Of a stretch of DNA of 64,000 nucleotides, positions 17,954 to 27,700 are shown piece by piece. The notes under the pieces are model-generated. The model worked only from the letters and a program-made list of their open reading frames with translations. It had not been told where the DNA came from and ran no database searches. Where the stretch lies: the NCBI RefSeq assembly GCF_900105625.1, contig NZ_FNSD01000001.1:3534001-3598000 (forward strand). The letters are read 5' to 3'. Source of the DNA: Terriglobus roseus. Lineage in GTDB: Bacteria; Acidobacteriota; Terriglobia; Terriglobales; Acidobacteriaceae. Both the position numbers and the translations under genes were made by a program. The stretch's first letter is position 1, and each line of letters begins with the position of its first letter.

Positions 17954-19741
17954 ATGAAGAAAAAGGTCGTGGCGGCGCAGGATGTAGCGCGGATTCCGTG
18001 GGACGCGCTAAAGCGTGAGGCGAAGAAACGCTTCGGTGTCACGGCCTTTCGTTCCGTTCAACGTGAGGTCCTGGAGAGCGTGCTGGGCGGCCACGACACG
18101 CTGGCCATCATGCCAACGGGCGCAGGGAAGTCCCTGACCTACCAACTGCCGGCGCTCTTCCTGCCGCATACGGTTCTCGTCGTATCCCCGCTGATTGCGC
18201 TGATGCAGGACCAGCAGCAGAAGGCTGCCGCTGCTGACATCGCCGTCAGCAAGATCGACTCAACACTGACCAGGTTGCAAAGGGAAGAGGCCGATGCCGC
18301 ACTGCGCGCAGGCCTGCCCAGGCTGCTGTATGTCACACCCGAGCGGCTGCAGAATTCCAAATTTCTTGCGGAACTGAAGGGCGCGGGTGTCTCGCTCTTC
18401 GTTGTCGATGAGGCGCACACCATTGCGCAGTGGGGCCACGATTTCCGTCCTGCCTATCTTGGCCTTCGATATGCACGCAAAGAGCTGGGAAATCCGCCGG
18501 TGCTTGCCGTTACAGCGACGGCAACGGATGAAGTCATTCAGGAAATTCTCGAACAACTCGATGCGAAGCATGCGCGCGTGATCAGTGCAGGCAGCGAGCG
18601 GACGAATCTTTACTTTGCCGTGCACCCAACGGTCAACAATGATGCGAAGCTCGCCCGCCTGGTCCAGATGATTTCGAACGAGCAGGGCAGCGGCATCGTC
18701 TACACCGCATCGGTAAAGTCCGCGAATGATCTGCTCGAACGCTTCCGGGAGGCGGGCATTTCTGCTGGTCATTATCACGGCAAGATGGGCAAGCGCGAGC
18801 GAGAAGAGGCTCAGGCTGATTTCATGGCCGATAAGTACAAGGTTATGATCGCGACGAAGGCGTTCGGACTTGGGATCGATAAGCCAAATATTCGTTTTGT
18901 CTTTCACTACGAATTTCCGGACTCGCTGGAAACCTACTATCAGGAGGCTGGCCGCGCCGGACGCGACGGTCTGCCGGCGAGTGCGGTCCTGCTCTACCGA
19001 CTCGAGGACCGGCGCATCCAGAGTTTCTTCTCCGCAGGCCGTTACCCTGGCAGGGAGGACCTGCGGAAGGTTCTCGAGACTCTCTCGGCGCGTGAACCCG
19101 TACCTGCTCAGCTGCTGGCCGAACGAGCGGATGTGGGCAAGCGCCGGGCCGAGGTCATTCTGTTCCTGCTGCGCGAGAATAAGGCGGTCCGGCGGCTTCG
19201 CGGCGGCTATGTGCTGCGGTACGACGAGCCGATTACGGATGCGCACGTTGAAGCGCTGCTCACCTCGTACAGCGAACGTGCCGATCACGACAAGTCGCGT
19301 CTCGACGAAATGATGCATTATGCGGAGACGGTCGACTGCCGCCGCCAGGTATTTCGCCGGTACTTCAACGAGCCCGAGGGGGATCCCTGCGGCAACTGCG
19401 ATAACTGCATTAATAACGCAGCCGAGATGCGTGCCGCAGCACAGCTGCATGCGACGGAAGGCCTGCAGGGCGTAACTCGTGTGGAGACGCTCTCAGGCAC
19501 CATCATGAGCACTGCTCCGGAAACTCTGCCGAAACCCGAGGTCGACACGGGTTTCGATCCGGGAGACAGGGTGCGTCACAAACGTTTCGGTATGGGGAAA
19601 GTGCTGGATCTGCAGGACGATACGCTCCTGATCCGGTTCGACAAGGAGGGCACGCGGAAATTGAAGGCGGCGTTCATACGACACGCACGTGCTTTCGTTC
19701 CGACGGGAAATGCTGCGGCGAAATCTGACACCGTGGCTTGA
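17954..19741 (+). CDS. recQ: RecQ-family ATP-dependent DNA helicase with UvrD-like C-terminal tail
   Basis: 595 aa. The SF2 helicase core has MPTGAGKSLTY (Walker A, about residue 53), VVDEAH (Walker B, about 151), TKAFGLGIDKPN and YQEAGRAGRDG. A RecQ zinc-binding region with four Cys follows (VDCRR to CGNCDNC, about residues 461-485). In place of a normal HRDC domain, the tail (about 535-580) reads GDRVRHKRFGMGKV and ends TRKLKAAF, closely like the C-terminal Tudor-like tail of UvrD/PcrA. It unwinds DNA in repair and recombination. Start ATG 17954; the upstream extension to 17849 is poor. Confidence 0.9.
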   Translation: MKKKVVAAQDVARIPWDALKREAKKRFGVTAFRSVQREVLESVLGGHDTLAIMPTGAGKSLTYQLPALFLPHTVLVVSPLIALMQDQQQKAAAADIAVSKIDSTLTRLQREEADAALRAGLPRLLYVTPERLQNSKFLAELKGAGVSLFVVDEAHTIAQWGHDFRPAYLGLRYARKELGNPPVLAVTATATDEVIQEILEQLDAKHARVISAGSERTNLYFAVHPTVNNDAKLARLVQMISNEQGSGIVYTASVKSANDLLERFREAGISAGHYHGKMGKREREEAQADFMADKYKVMIATKAFGLGIDKPNIRFVFHYEFPDSLETYYQEAGRAGRDGLPASAVLLYRLEDRRIQSFFSAGRYPGREDLRKVLETLSAREPVPAQLLAERADVGKRRAEVILFLLRENKAVRRLRGGYVLRYDEPITDAHVEALLTSYSERADHDKSRLDEMMHYAETVDCRRQVFRRYFNEPEGDPCGNCDNCINNAAEMRAAAQLHATEGLQGVTRVETLSGTIMSTAPETLPKPEVDTGFDPGDRVRHKRFGMGKVLDLQDDTLLIRFDKEGTRKLKAAFIRHARAFVPTGNAAAKSDTVA

Positions 19742-19775
19742 TCCCTGTCCACGCATGCGATACTGAAACGCGGTG

Positions 19776-20480
19776 ATGTACAAGCGCGTATTACTCAAGA
19801 TATCCGGAGAAGCACTGGCCGCGGGCCGTGGTTTTGGCATTGACGCAATCTTTGTCAGCCGTGTCGCAGAAGAGATCGTGGAGCTGGCGAAGAGCGGCTG
19901 CCAGGTGGCCGTGGTCGTCGGCGGTGGCAACTTCTTCCGCGGTGTCGCGGAGCAGGCCATCCACATGGACCGCGTCGCGGCCGATCACATGGGCATGCTG
20001 TCCACCGTGATCAACGCGATCGCGATGCAGGACGCCATTGAAAAGCTGGGCGTGCAGTGCCGCGTGATGTCCGCGATTGAAATGCACGAAGTCGCGGAGC
20101 CTTATATCCGCCGCCGCGCTATCCGCCACCTCGAGAAGAATCGCGTCGTCGTCTTTGCCGCAGGCACGGGAAATCCCTACTTCTCAACGGATACCGCCGC
20201 TGCTCTGCGCGCCATGGAAATCCGTGCCGACGTGTTGCTCAAAGCCACCTCGGTCGAGGGCATTTACACGGCCGACCCCAAGAAGGATCCGGAAGCAACG
20301 ATGTTCTCGACCATCACCTACATGGAGATGATCCAGAAGAATCTGCGTGTGATGGACACCTCGGCCGTCTCGTTGTGCAACGACAACAACATGCCGATGG
20401 TCATCTTCTCCATGCGCGAGCAGGGCAACATCGTGCGCGTGGTTGGCGGCGAGAAGCTCGGGACGCTTGTCACTTCGTAG
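19776..20480 (+). CDS. pyrH: UMP kinase
   Basis: 234 aa. An amino-acid-kinase-fold enzyme: [21 protein letters not shown] (phosphate-binding N-terminus), [30 protein letters not shown] and the ATP-site segment [14 protein letters not shown]. It converts UMP to UDP with ATP and is usually hexameric and controlled by UTP and GTP. In many bacteria it follows rpsB-tsf; here it lies 7.8 kb downstream of tsf. ATG 19776 is preferred over the adjacent GTG 19773. Confidence 0.97.
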   Translation: MYKRVLLKISGEALAAGRGFGIDAIFVSRVAEEIVELAKSGCQVAVVVGGGNFFRGVAEQAIHMDRVAADHMGMLSTVINAIAMQDAIEKLGVQCRVMSAIEMHEVAEPYIRRRAIRHLEKNRVVVFAAGTGNPYFSTDTAAALRAMEIRADVLLKATSVEGIYTADPKKDPEATMFSTITYMEMIQKNLRVMDTSAVSLCNDNNMPMVIFSMREQGNIVRVVGGEKLGTLVTS

Positions 20481-20481
20481 C

Positions 20482-21648
20482 ATGGCGCAGCCCATCGCAC
20501 CGGAAGTAGCACCGCCTGCTGTTGTCGAGCGAAAGCCGCCACTGCCGGGACTGACGGGCATTCGCACCTTTCTTGCGATTGGCATCATGTTTTTTCACTT
20601 CACGCCGCCGCTGCCTACGCTGGTTCGGCCCGTGATTGAGGCTGGATTCACGTACATCAGCTTCTTCCTGCTCATCAGCGGCTTCGTGCTTGCGTACAAC
20701 TACGCGCACCGCGCGGAGACGCTGAAGCCCGGGAAGTTCTATGCAGCCCGGCTGTCCCGGTTATATCCGGTGTATTTACTCAGCCTGCTGGTCTCGCTGG
20801 AGATGCTGCACTCCGAATGGACCATGCGCTCGCTGGGCGAGTTCCTCCGTGGAGCATTGCTAACGCCGGTGTTGCTGCAGGGATGGAGTCCGACTCTTTC
20901 CACTTTCTGGAACACCGTCGCGTGGACGCTGTCTACCGAAGCGATGCTGTACCTGGCGTTCCCGCACATAATACGGATGAAGTTCTGGCCGCGCACGCCG
21001 GTTAAGCTGGTGCTGCTGTTCGGTGCCTTCTGGCTGTGGGAACTGGTGTTGCCGACGGTCTACCTTCTGCTCAACCCCGACGGCCTGCACGACATCAATC
21101 GCTACTCCTCCGGTTACTGGCTGCGCGCTTTGAAGTACACGCCGCTGCCGTTTCTGCCCATCTTCCTGGCTGGAATCACGTTGGGCCGTTTCCACGCAGT
21201 CATTCAACTGAGTGACCGCATGGCATTCGCGCTTACGCTCGTCGCCGGACTTGGTATCTTCGGAGCGTTCTACTTCCTGGTTCCACACGTGCCGTATGTT
21301 TTGCTGCACGGCGGTTTGCTGACGCCGGTCTTCGCGCTGCTGGTGCTGGGGCTGACGGGTGTCCACTTTATTTCGCGGGTGCTGGGCTGGGGACCGATCG
21401 CCGCCTTCGGCCGCGCCAGTCTTTGCCTCTACCTGCTTCATTTCAATACGTGGATTACGCTGCATGATCACCACATACCCGAGCGGTTGGGCGTTGCTGC
21501 CCTTGACCCGTGGATCTCGTACGTATTCATTCTTTGCTTTGCATACGCGGCATACCGGCTGGTGGAACATCCCGCGCAGAAGTACCTGCTGTCGCGCTGG
21601 GTCTACAAGACACCGCCGCCGGTGGAACTCAGCGCCCCGCTGGGCTAG
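20482..21648 (+). CDS. Acyltransferase 3 family membrane protein
   Basis: 388 aa, about ten hydrophobic segments. Family signature: LPGLTGIRTFLAIGIMFFHF with the active-site His, then FFLLISGFVLAYNY and ARLSRLYPVYLLSL. The start ATG 20482 is one base past the pyrH stop, so it is probably read from the pyrH transcript. This is the third acyltransferase of this family in the window. It probably O-acylates an exported or surface glycan; the substrate is unknown. Confidence 0.85.
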   Translation: MAQPIAPEVAPPAVVERKPPLPGLTGIRTFLAIGIMFFHFTPPLPTLVRPVIEAGFTYISFFLLISGFVLAYNYAHRAETLKPGKFYAARLSRLYPVYLLSLLVSLEMLHSEWTMRSLGEFLRGALLTPVLLQGWSPTLSTFWNTVAWTLSTEAMLYLAFPHIIRMKFWPRTPVKLVLLFGAFWLWELVLPTVYLLLNPDGLHDINRYSSGYWLRALKYTPLPFLPIFLAGITLGRFHAVIQLSDRMAFALTLVAGLGIFGAFYFLVPHVPYVLLHGGLLTPVFALLVLGLTGVHFISRVLGWGPIAAFGRASLCLYLLHFNTWITLHDHHIPERLGVAALDPWISYVFILCFAYAAYRLVEHPAQKYLLSRWVYKTPPPVELSAPLG

Positions 21649-21914
21649 AACGCTGCCGGAAGCGATTTGTTTGCCTTCCAAATAGTGCAAAGATTCCTGC
21701 TTCGCGTGATTTCTATCTGTGGCCGCGCTTTGGGATTGGTGGCGGCGGGGTTGTCTGTCATACTGTGTTCGCAACCCTTTCACAACTGAATCAGGAGCCG
21801 CGCCTTCGCGCGACGTCCTCCGCATCCGTGTACGTGTACTCGTCCCTACTTGGAACCGCTGGCGCAGATCTGTATCTGTTCCCAGCGAAGAAGTAAGAAG
21901 GAGCCAGTTCTTCG

Positions 21915-23513
21915 ATGTCGATTTCCCGCCGTAATTTCCTTATGCGCGTCGGCCAGGCCGGCGGTTACTCCGCAGCGTTTGCCACCATGCAGGCGCTCGG
22001 TATGTTCCCCATGAAGGCCCAGGAAGTAAAGCCGATCGCGGCTGCCCCTGGCAGTGGCAAGGGCGTCAGTGTAGTGGTTGCTGGTGGTGGCATCTCCGGC
22101 CTCACCACGGCATATGAGCTTCGCAAGCTCGGCTACAACGTCACGCTGCTTGAGGCTCGCAACCGCCCCGGCGGACGGAACTGGAGCGCACGCAACGGCA
22201 CGGTGGTCGAGTTCATCGATGGAACCAAGCAGACCTGCAACTGGGAGACCGGCAACTATCAGAACCTTGGCCCCGGACGTCTGCCTTCGGTACACACCAC
22301 CATCCTCGGCTATTGTCGTGAGCTCGGCGTACCCCTCGAAGTAGAGATCAATACCTCACGTTCCACGCTTCTGCAGAACGATGCAGCCAATGACGGCAAG
22401 CCCGTCGTACAGCGCAAGGCCATCAACGACACCCGCGGCCACGTCAGCGAACTGCTCTCCAAGGCTATCAAGGGCGGCGCACTCGACCAGCAGCTGACCA
22501 AGGAAGACAAGGACCGCATGAATGCGTTCCTTCGCACGTACGGTGCGCTCGGTCTCGACGGCAAATATCACGGCTCTGATCGCGCCGGGTTCAAGGTGTA
22601 TCCGGGAGCAGGCGACCAGGTCGCCATCAACCAGGAACCCATGGAAATGCACACGCTACTGGATGCCAACTTTTGGGCCGGCATCCTGTACGAAGAGGCG
22701 TGGGACTGGCAGGCGACGATGATGCAACCGGTCGGCGGCATGGACCGCATCCCGTACGCCTTCGCGCGCGAACTGGATAAAACCAAGACCATTATCTATA
22801 ACGCACCCATCACCGGCTTCAAACGCACCGGTGCCAACAAGGGCGTGGAAGTGACCTACATGCAGGCTGGCAAGGAGAAGGTCATCAAGGCCGACTACAT
22901 GGTCAATTGCATGCCGCTACCTATTATCAAGAAGATGAAGCAGGACCTGTCGCCCGCCTACATGGACAGCATTAACGGTGCGACATACGCCGCCAGCTAC
23001 AAGCTCGCGTGGGAGTCGCGCCGCTTCTGGGAGCAGGACTACCAGATTTATGGCGGTCTGAGCTTCCGTGCGCCGGGACCGACGACCGTCATCTGGTATC
23101 CGTCCGCTAATCTGATGGCGCCCAAGGGCATCCTGGTCACCGGATACGAAGACGAGATGATCTTCGGTTGGGACAAGCTCTCCATGGACGAAAAGTTCGC
23201 GACGGCCAAGAAACAGCTTGAGAAGATTCACCCCGGCCACAGCCAGGAACTCACCAAGCCACTCATCTGCATGTGGCGCCACATCCCCTACAACGAGGGT
23301 TCGTGGATCCGCGGCTACGGTGGCGGCGACAAGGGCTACAACACACTGTTGCAGCCGGATGGTCCGATCTTCTTCGCGGGCGATCACACCACGCACGTGG
23401 TGGGCTGGCAGGAGGGCGCTGCTCTCAGCGGCCGTCGTGTCGTGGGCTTGATCAGCGACCATGTGAAGTCCGCCCGGCTCGCCGGTGACGCCTTCGGTGC
23501 AGTCGAAGCATAA
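21915..23513 (+). CDS. Tat-exported flavin monoamine oxidase
   Basis: 532 aa. The N-terminus MSISRRNFLMRVG is a twin-arginine signal with a hydrophobic stretch and an Ala-Gln cleavage region near residue 36, so the folded FAD enzyme goes to the periplasm. The mature part has the dinucleotide motif VVVAGGGISGLTTAYELRKLG followed by LLEARNRPGGRNW, and the C-terminal FAD motif FFAGDHTTHVVGWQEGAALSGRR. It oxidises an amine to an imine with release of hydrogen peroxide. The amine is not known. Followed 83 bases later by a secreted RidA protein. Confidence 0.92.
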   Translation: MSISRRNFLMRVGQAGGYSAAFATMQALGMFPMKAQEVKPIAAAPGSGKGVSVVVAGGGISGLTTAYELRKLGYNVTLLEARNRPGGRNWSARNGTVVEFIDGTKQTCNWETGNYQNLGPGRLPSVHTTILGYCRELGVPLEVEINTSRSTLLQNDAANDGKPVVQRKAINDTRGHVSELLSKAIKGGALDQQLTKEDKDRMNAFLRTYGALGLDGKYHGSDRAGFKVYPGAGDQVAINQEPMEMHTLLDANFWAGILYEEAWDWQATMMQPVGGMDRIPYAFARELDKTKTIIYNAPITGFKRTGANKGVEVTYMQAGKEKVIKADYMVNCMPLPIIKKMKQDLSPAYMDSINGATYAASYKLAWESRRFWEQDYQIYGGLSFRAPGPTTVIWYPSANLMAPKGILVTGYEDEMIFGWDKLSMDEKFATAKKQLEKIHPGHSQELTKPLICMWRHIPYNEGSWIRGYGGGDKGYNTLLQPDGPIFFAGDHTTHVVGWQEGAALSGRRVVGLISDHVKSARLAGDAFGAVEA

Positions 23514-23523
23514 GCAACTTTAG

Positions 23524-23551
23524 AGGGCGATCGCTGTGTTGTGATCGCCCT
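23524..23551 (+). terminator. Intercistronic hairpin
   Basis: 9-bp stem AGGGCGATC/GATCGCCCT with a 10-base loop between the amine oxidase and RidA genes. The T-run is weak, so it may only partly terminate. Confidence 0.5.
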
Positions 23552-23596
23552 TAAGTCTTACCGGCGCACCACGCCACACCTCAGGAGTTTCGATTC

Positions 23597-24085
23597 ATGA
23601 AGATCAAGTTTGCAGCCCTCGCAACCGCCCTCACACTCAGCTTCGCTGCCGCGCACGCGCAGGTCGTGGTGAAGCATATCCAGCCGAACGAGAAGTCGCC
23701 TATCGCCACCGCAGTGTGGGCAGGCGACACGCTGTACGTCAGCGGACAACTTGCGGATCCCGTCACGCCCGCGGATGCAGCGAAGGGAACGGCCGCTGAC
23801 TATGGCGACACCAAGACGCAGACCGCCAGCATCCTCTCCAAGATCCAGAAGATCCTGAAGGAGCAGGGACTGGACATGAAGGACGTTGTGAAGTGCACGG
23901 TATTCCTCGCAGCGGATCCAAAGCTTGGCAAGATCGACTTCGCAAACATGAACGCCAGCTTCAGTCAGTATTTCGGCACGAAGGAACAACCGAACAAGCC
24001 GGCGCGTTCGGCCTTCCAGGTTGCGAATCTTGTAGGTCCGGGCTACCTGCTTGAGATCGAAATGATCGCGGTCAAGGGGAAGTAA
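23597..24085 (+). CDS. Secreted RidA (YjgF/UK114) family protein
   Basis: 162 aa: a signal peptide (MKIKFAALATALTLSFAAAHA, about residues 1-21) followed by a complete Rid domain. The substrate Arg is in PARSAFQV and the Glu in YLLEIEMIAVKG, the pair that binds imine/enamine acids in RidA. Most RidA proteins are cytosolic, so the signal peptide is notable. With the Tat-exported amine oxidase just upstream, a periplasmic oxidation-then-imine-hydrolysis pair is plausible. The ATG at 23597 follows a CAGGAG site. Confidence 0.9.
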   Translation: MKIKFAALATALTLSFAAAHAQVVVKHIQPNEKSPIATAVWAGDTLYVSGQLADPVTPADAAKGTAADYGDTKTQTASILSKIQKILKEQGLDMKDVVKCTVFLAADPKLGKIDFANMNASFSQYFGTKEQPNKPARSAFQVANLVGPGYLLEIEMIAVKGK

Positions 24086-24098
24086 ACGAATCAGTTTA

Positions 24099-24125
24099 GG
24101 CGCGGCGGATTGCAGCCGCCGCGCC
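24099..24125 (+). repeat. ATTGCAG-loop hairpin 1
   Basis: Perfect 10-bp stem (24099-24108 with 24116-24125) around the 7-nt loop ATTGCAG. It lies 14 bases after the RidA stop and may also act as a terminator, though without a T-run. One of four hairpins sharing this loop. Confidence 0.7.
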
Positions 24126-24133
24126 GCACAGCG

Positions 24134-24163
24134 AAGGGCAGGCTCCTATGCGGGTCTGCCCTT
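24134..24163 (+). terminator. Terminator downstream of RidA
   Basis: 8-bp stem AAGGGCAG/CTGCCCTT with a 14-base loop, ending in TTT. Confidence 0.65.
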
Positions 24164-24255
24164 TGCTGCGTCTGCGATTTCATTTCGCAGCGTGTAACTT
24201 CGTAGATCGCGGAAAATAAAGTGGTTAGTTTTCCTCAGCAATCGTTGTTTCTCCG

Positions 24256-24284
24256 TTGACACCGCGTTTACCTCTCCGTAATAT
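24256..24284 (+). promoter_or_regulatory. Strong promoter of the TonB-receptor gene
   Basis: Consensus TTGACA (24256-24261), a spacer of exactly 17 bases, and TAATAT (24279-24284). Transcription would start near 24291, giving a leader of about 500 nt. Confidence 0.7.
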
Positions 24285-24290
24285 CAAACC

Positions 24291-24791
24291 CATCATCCAC
24301 ATCCCATAAGTTCCTGCATTGCAGCCCGTTCCCGGGCGGATTGCAGGATAGCTAGCAGAACTACTTGAAGAAGCGCTCGCATTCCGGAGCGGAACCTTCG
24401 CAGTCCCGCAGCACCGCAGCACAAGTTTTTGGCTTCACTTGTTGTCGCACTGAACCTGCACGATGCCGATGCCACACCGCAAGGGTGTCCTCGGATCTCT
24501 GAAGACCAAACGCCCTCAGAGAGCGCACCGCCAGCAGGGGAGCTGATGCAAACGCATCGGTATCTCGAGCCGTAACGACCTGTACAAAAAAGACGCGCAC
24601 CGAAGGACCAACGATCCCGAGGACGCACCAGCACCGTTTGTCGCGCGCTTCATTTGAGCGCCGCAGCCGCACTGTTGCACCCACGGCGTACAACGCCGGG
24701 GAGAAGCAGAACCGTATCTGTACCCGGGATTGCAGCCCGGGACAGAGTACTGACGTACTTACTTGTTTCATTTTTGTGGAGGAAGTTCCTA
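24291..24791 (+). promoter_or_regulatory. Long structured 5' leader of the TonB-receptor gene
   Basis: About 500 bases with no credible gene. It holds several inverted repeats: CCTGCA...TGCAGG enclosing GCCCG-TTCC-CGGGC (about 24315-24342), TCTCTGA...TCAGAGA (about 24495-24523), CCCGGG-ATTGCAG-CCCGGG (24723-24741) and AGTAC-TGAC-GTACT just before the ribosome-binding site. It could be a regulated leader or contain a small RNA; no known riboswitch is recognised. Confidence 0.4.
24723..24741 (+). repeat. ATTGCAG-loop hairpin 2
   Basis: Perfect 6-bp stem CCCGGG/CCCGGG around the loop ATTGCAG (24729-24735), about 50 bases before the TonB-receptor start. Confidence 0.7.
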
Positions 24792-27700
24792 GTGTCCAGA
24801 ATCTCAAGATTCGCATGTCCCATCGCGTTCGCTGCTGTTGTGATTTCAGCAGCCGCCCCAATGCACGCGCAGTCGTACTACGGCACGCTGAAGGGTGTTG
24901 TAAAAGACGCCACAGGTTCCGCGGTTCCGAATGCTGAAGTCACGATGACTGACGTAGGTACGAAAATCACCCGTAAGACCGTCACCAGTGGATCCGGCGA
25001 ATACGTTTTCAATGCAGTGGATCCTGGAACATTCAACATCTCTGTCAGTGCAACTGGCTTTCAGGGGTACGAGCGCAAGGCCGTTGTGGTTGCAACGCAG
25101 CAGGTCGTTGCTGTCGATCTTCCTATCGCCGTCGGTTCGTCCACAACGGTTGTCGAAGTGACTGCCACGGAACCCCTCGTGGATAGTGCGACCGCGTCGA
25201 ACGGCCAGGTATTCGATACGCAGAAGATGGTCGACCTGCCCAACCTGGGTCGGAATCCCTTCCTGTTGACCAAGCTGAATAACAACGTGACTGCCACGGG
25301 CGATCCGCGCTTCAATCGCTTCCAGGATCAGTCTGGTTCCTCAGCGATCTCTGTCGCCGGCGGACCAATCAACATGAATAATTACGAAGTCGACGGCGTG
25401 CCCATCACCGACTTCTCCAATCGCGCTGTGATCATCCCGTCGGTGGAAGCCGTACAGGAGATGAAGATCCAGGCGAACACGTATGACGCAGAAGCTGGGC
25501 GCACTGGCGGCGGAAACTTCAACACGCTGCTCAAGTCCGGCTCGAACACCCTGCACGGCAACCTGTACGGATCTACGCGCCAGTCGAACTGGGCAGCCAA
25601 TACATGGAACAACAACTTCAATGGCACGGGGCGTCCCGTTACGACCCAGTACAGCTATGAGGGTTCCGTTGGTGGTCCCATCTGGAAGGATCGACTGTTC
25701 TTCAACGTGACGGAAGAAGGCTACCGCCAGCGTTCGCCCCTGGCTGCCGATTACTACCTTCCTACCGACCTTGAACGTAGTGGTGACTTCTCACAGACGA
25801 AAGTGAAAGACAGCGCGGGGAACATCGTTCCGCTGAATATCTACGACCCGTCCACGGCAACATCCGGCAACCGCACCGCGTATGCAGGCAACCGGCTTCC
25901 GGCACTCAACGCCGTCGCGGTGAAAGCGCTTGCTGCTCTTCCGCGTTGCGTGGGCAGCTGCATCTCGAACACCACGGTGTACGGCTCGCCGAACTTTCAT
26001 CCCACGGACATTCTTGGGGACCGTGCCGACGAATTCATCGGCAAGGTGGACTTCCAGGTGCTGAAGCGCTGGCTCGCAAACGCTTCCTACATGCACTACG
26101 GCTCCAAGGAGCCCGGTGGTGATCCTCTCGGTTCCTTCGCCGGCGCCAGCAGCTCTTACCTGCTCTATCGCAAGGTGGATGCTGTCACCTTGAACAATGT
26201 AATCACACTGACTCCGACTACCGTCCTGACAGTTGGCTACGGTCAGAATCGGTTCCCGAATAACACTCTAGATTTGACGTCCAACTACAACACGGCCACC
26301 CAGCTGGGTATTCAGGGGCCGTTCGGCACCAGCGTTCAGAAGCAAGCCTTCCCTGAACTGGCGTTCTCGCAGCTGCCGCAGCTCGGTACAAATAACTCGG
26401 GTCCGCAGGTTTACTACTCGCGTCAGATTGTCGCGGGCATTGCGAAGAGCATGGGCCGTCAGTCCGTCAAACTTGGGTACGTCTTCCGCTCCATCAGCGT
26501 GGACTTCACCAACGTGTCGACCGCGAATGGTGTCTTCAACATCAGCAACACATTCACCGCGATTAATCCGACCGCAAAGAACGGTCCTGCGGGCCAGCAG
26601 ACCGGTGCGGATCTTGCTGACTTCCTTCTCGGTTACCCTACTTCGGGTTCTGTGCAAACGACGTCGAAGATCGCGCTGAATGTCCGTTACCACGCCGCTT
26701 ACCTTCAGGACGACATCCGAGTCAATGACAAGCTCAGCATCAATGCCGGACTACGGTATGAGTACGAGCTTGGTATTTACGAGCGGAACAACCGCTACGC
26801 TGTTGGCTTTGACCGCAACGTGAATAGCCCTCTGGCTGCATCGGCGAGCGTCGCGACAAAGGGCGGTATCGAGTTCGCCGGTGTGAACGGTTATCCGACG
26901 CACACCGGCAACAATAGTCACATCAAGTTTGCTCCGCGCGCCGGCTTCGTCTATCAGCCGCATGGCAACATGGTGGTTCGTGGTGGCTACGGTGTCTTCT
27001 ACGCGCCGATCTATTACTCGGCAAGCGCATCGCTTGCTCCCGGCTACACTGCGACGACGACGTACATCGCTTCAAACAACAGTAACTACACACCTGCAAA
27101 CAGTATTACCAGCCCCTATGCAACATTGCAGCCGCCGACCGGCAATTCACTGGGTCTGTCGCAGGGTATTGGTAGCTCCGTGACCACGATCGATCAATTC
27201 CGTCGCAATCCCATCGTGCAGCAGTACTCCTTCGATATCGAACAGGAGCTGCCAGGGAAGATTGCTCTGCAGATTGGCTATGTCGGATCCAAGGGCCGCA
27301 ACCTTCTGCCGGGAAATGGCACCACGGCCAACATCGATCAGATCAACCCTTCCGCTATTCCTTACGGCATCGGTTCCTGCCCGGCCAATACGGGTGCCAG
27401 CCTTTCCACCTTTCTCGGATCTTCAAGCCGTAACCCATACGCTGGGAACGGCGGCTCTGGCGTCATTGGAGCGGCCAGCGTTTCCAACAGCCAGCTCTGC
27501 CGGCCCTTTCCGCAGTTCTCCTCCGTGTCCCTGCAGCAGAGCACATCGAAGTCGCTCTACAACGCGCTCAACGTCAAGGGACAGCGCGCCTTCCATCACG
27601 GCCTGACGGTCATCTCGACCTACACGTGGTCGTCGAACTGGGACGCAACCTACGGACAGGGAAGCAGCCTGAACGTCGGTGCAAACGGACCGCAGAACAT

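Noticed and set aside
24319-24343. Two further ATTGCAG copies in the TonB-receptor leader
   Set aside because: They lack directly flanking complementary arms, so they are not counted in the hairpin family; they form a different extended hairpin.
24086-24791. tRNA or known structural RNA
   Set aside because: No cloverleaf, CCA end or recognisable riboswitch core found by eye; only generic hairpins.
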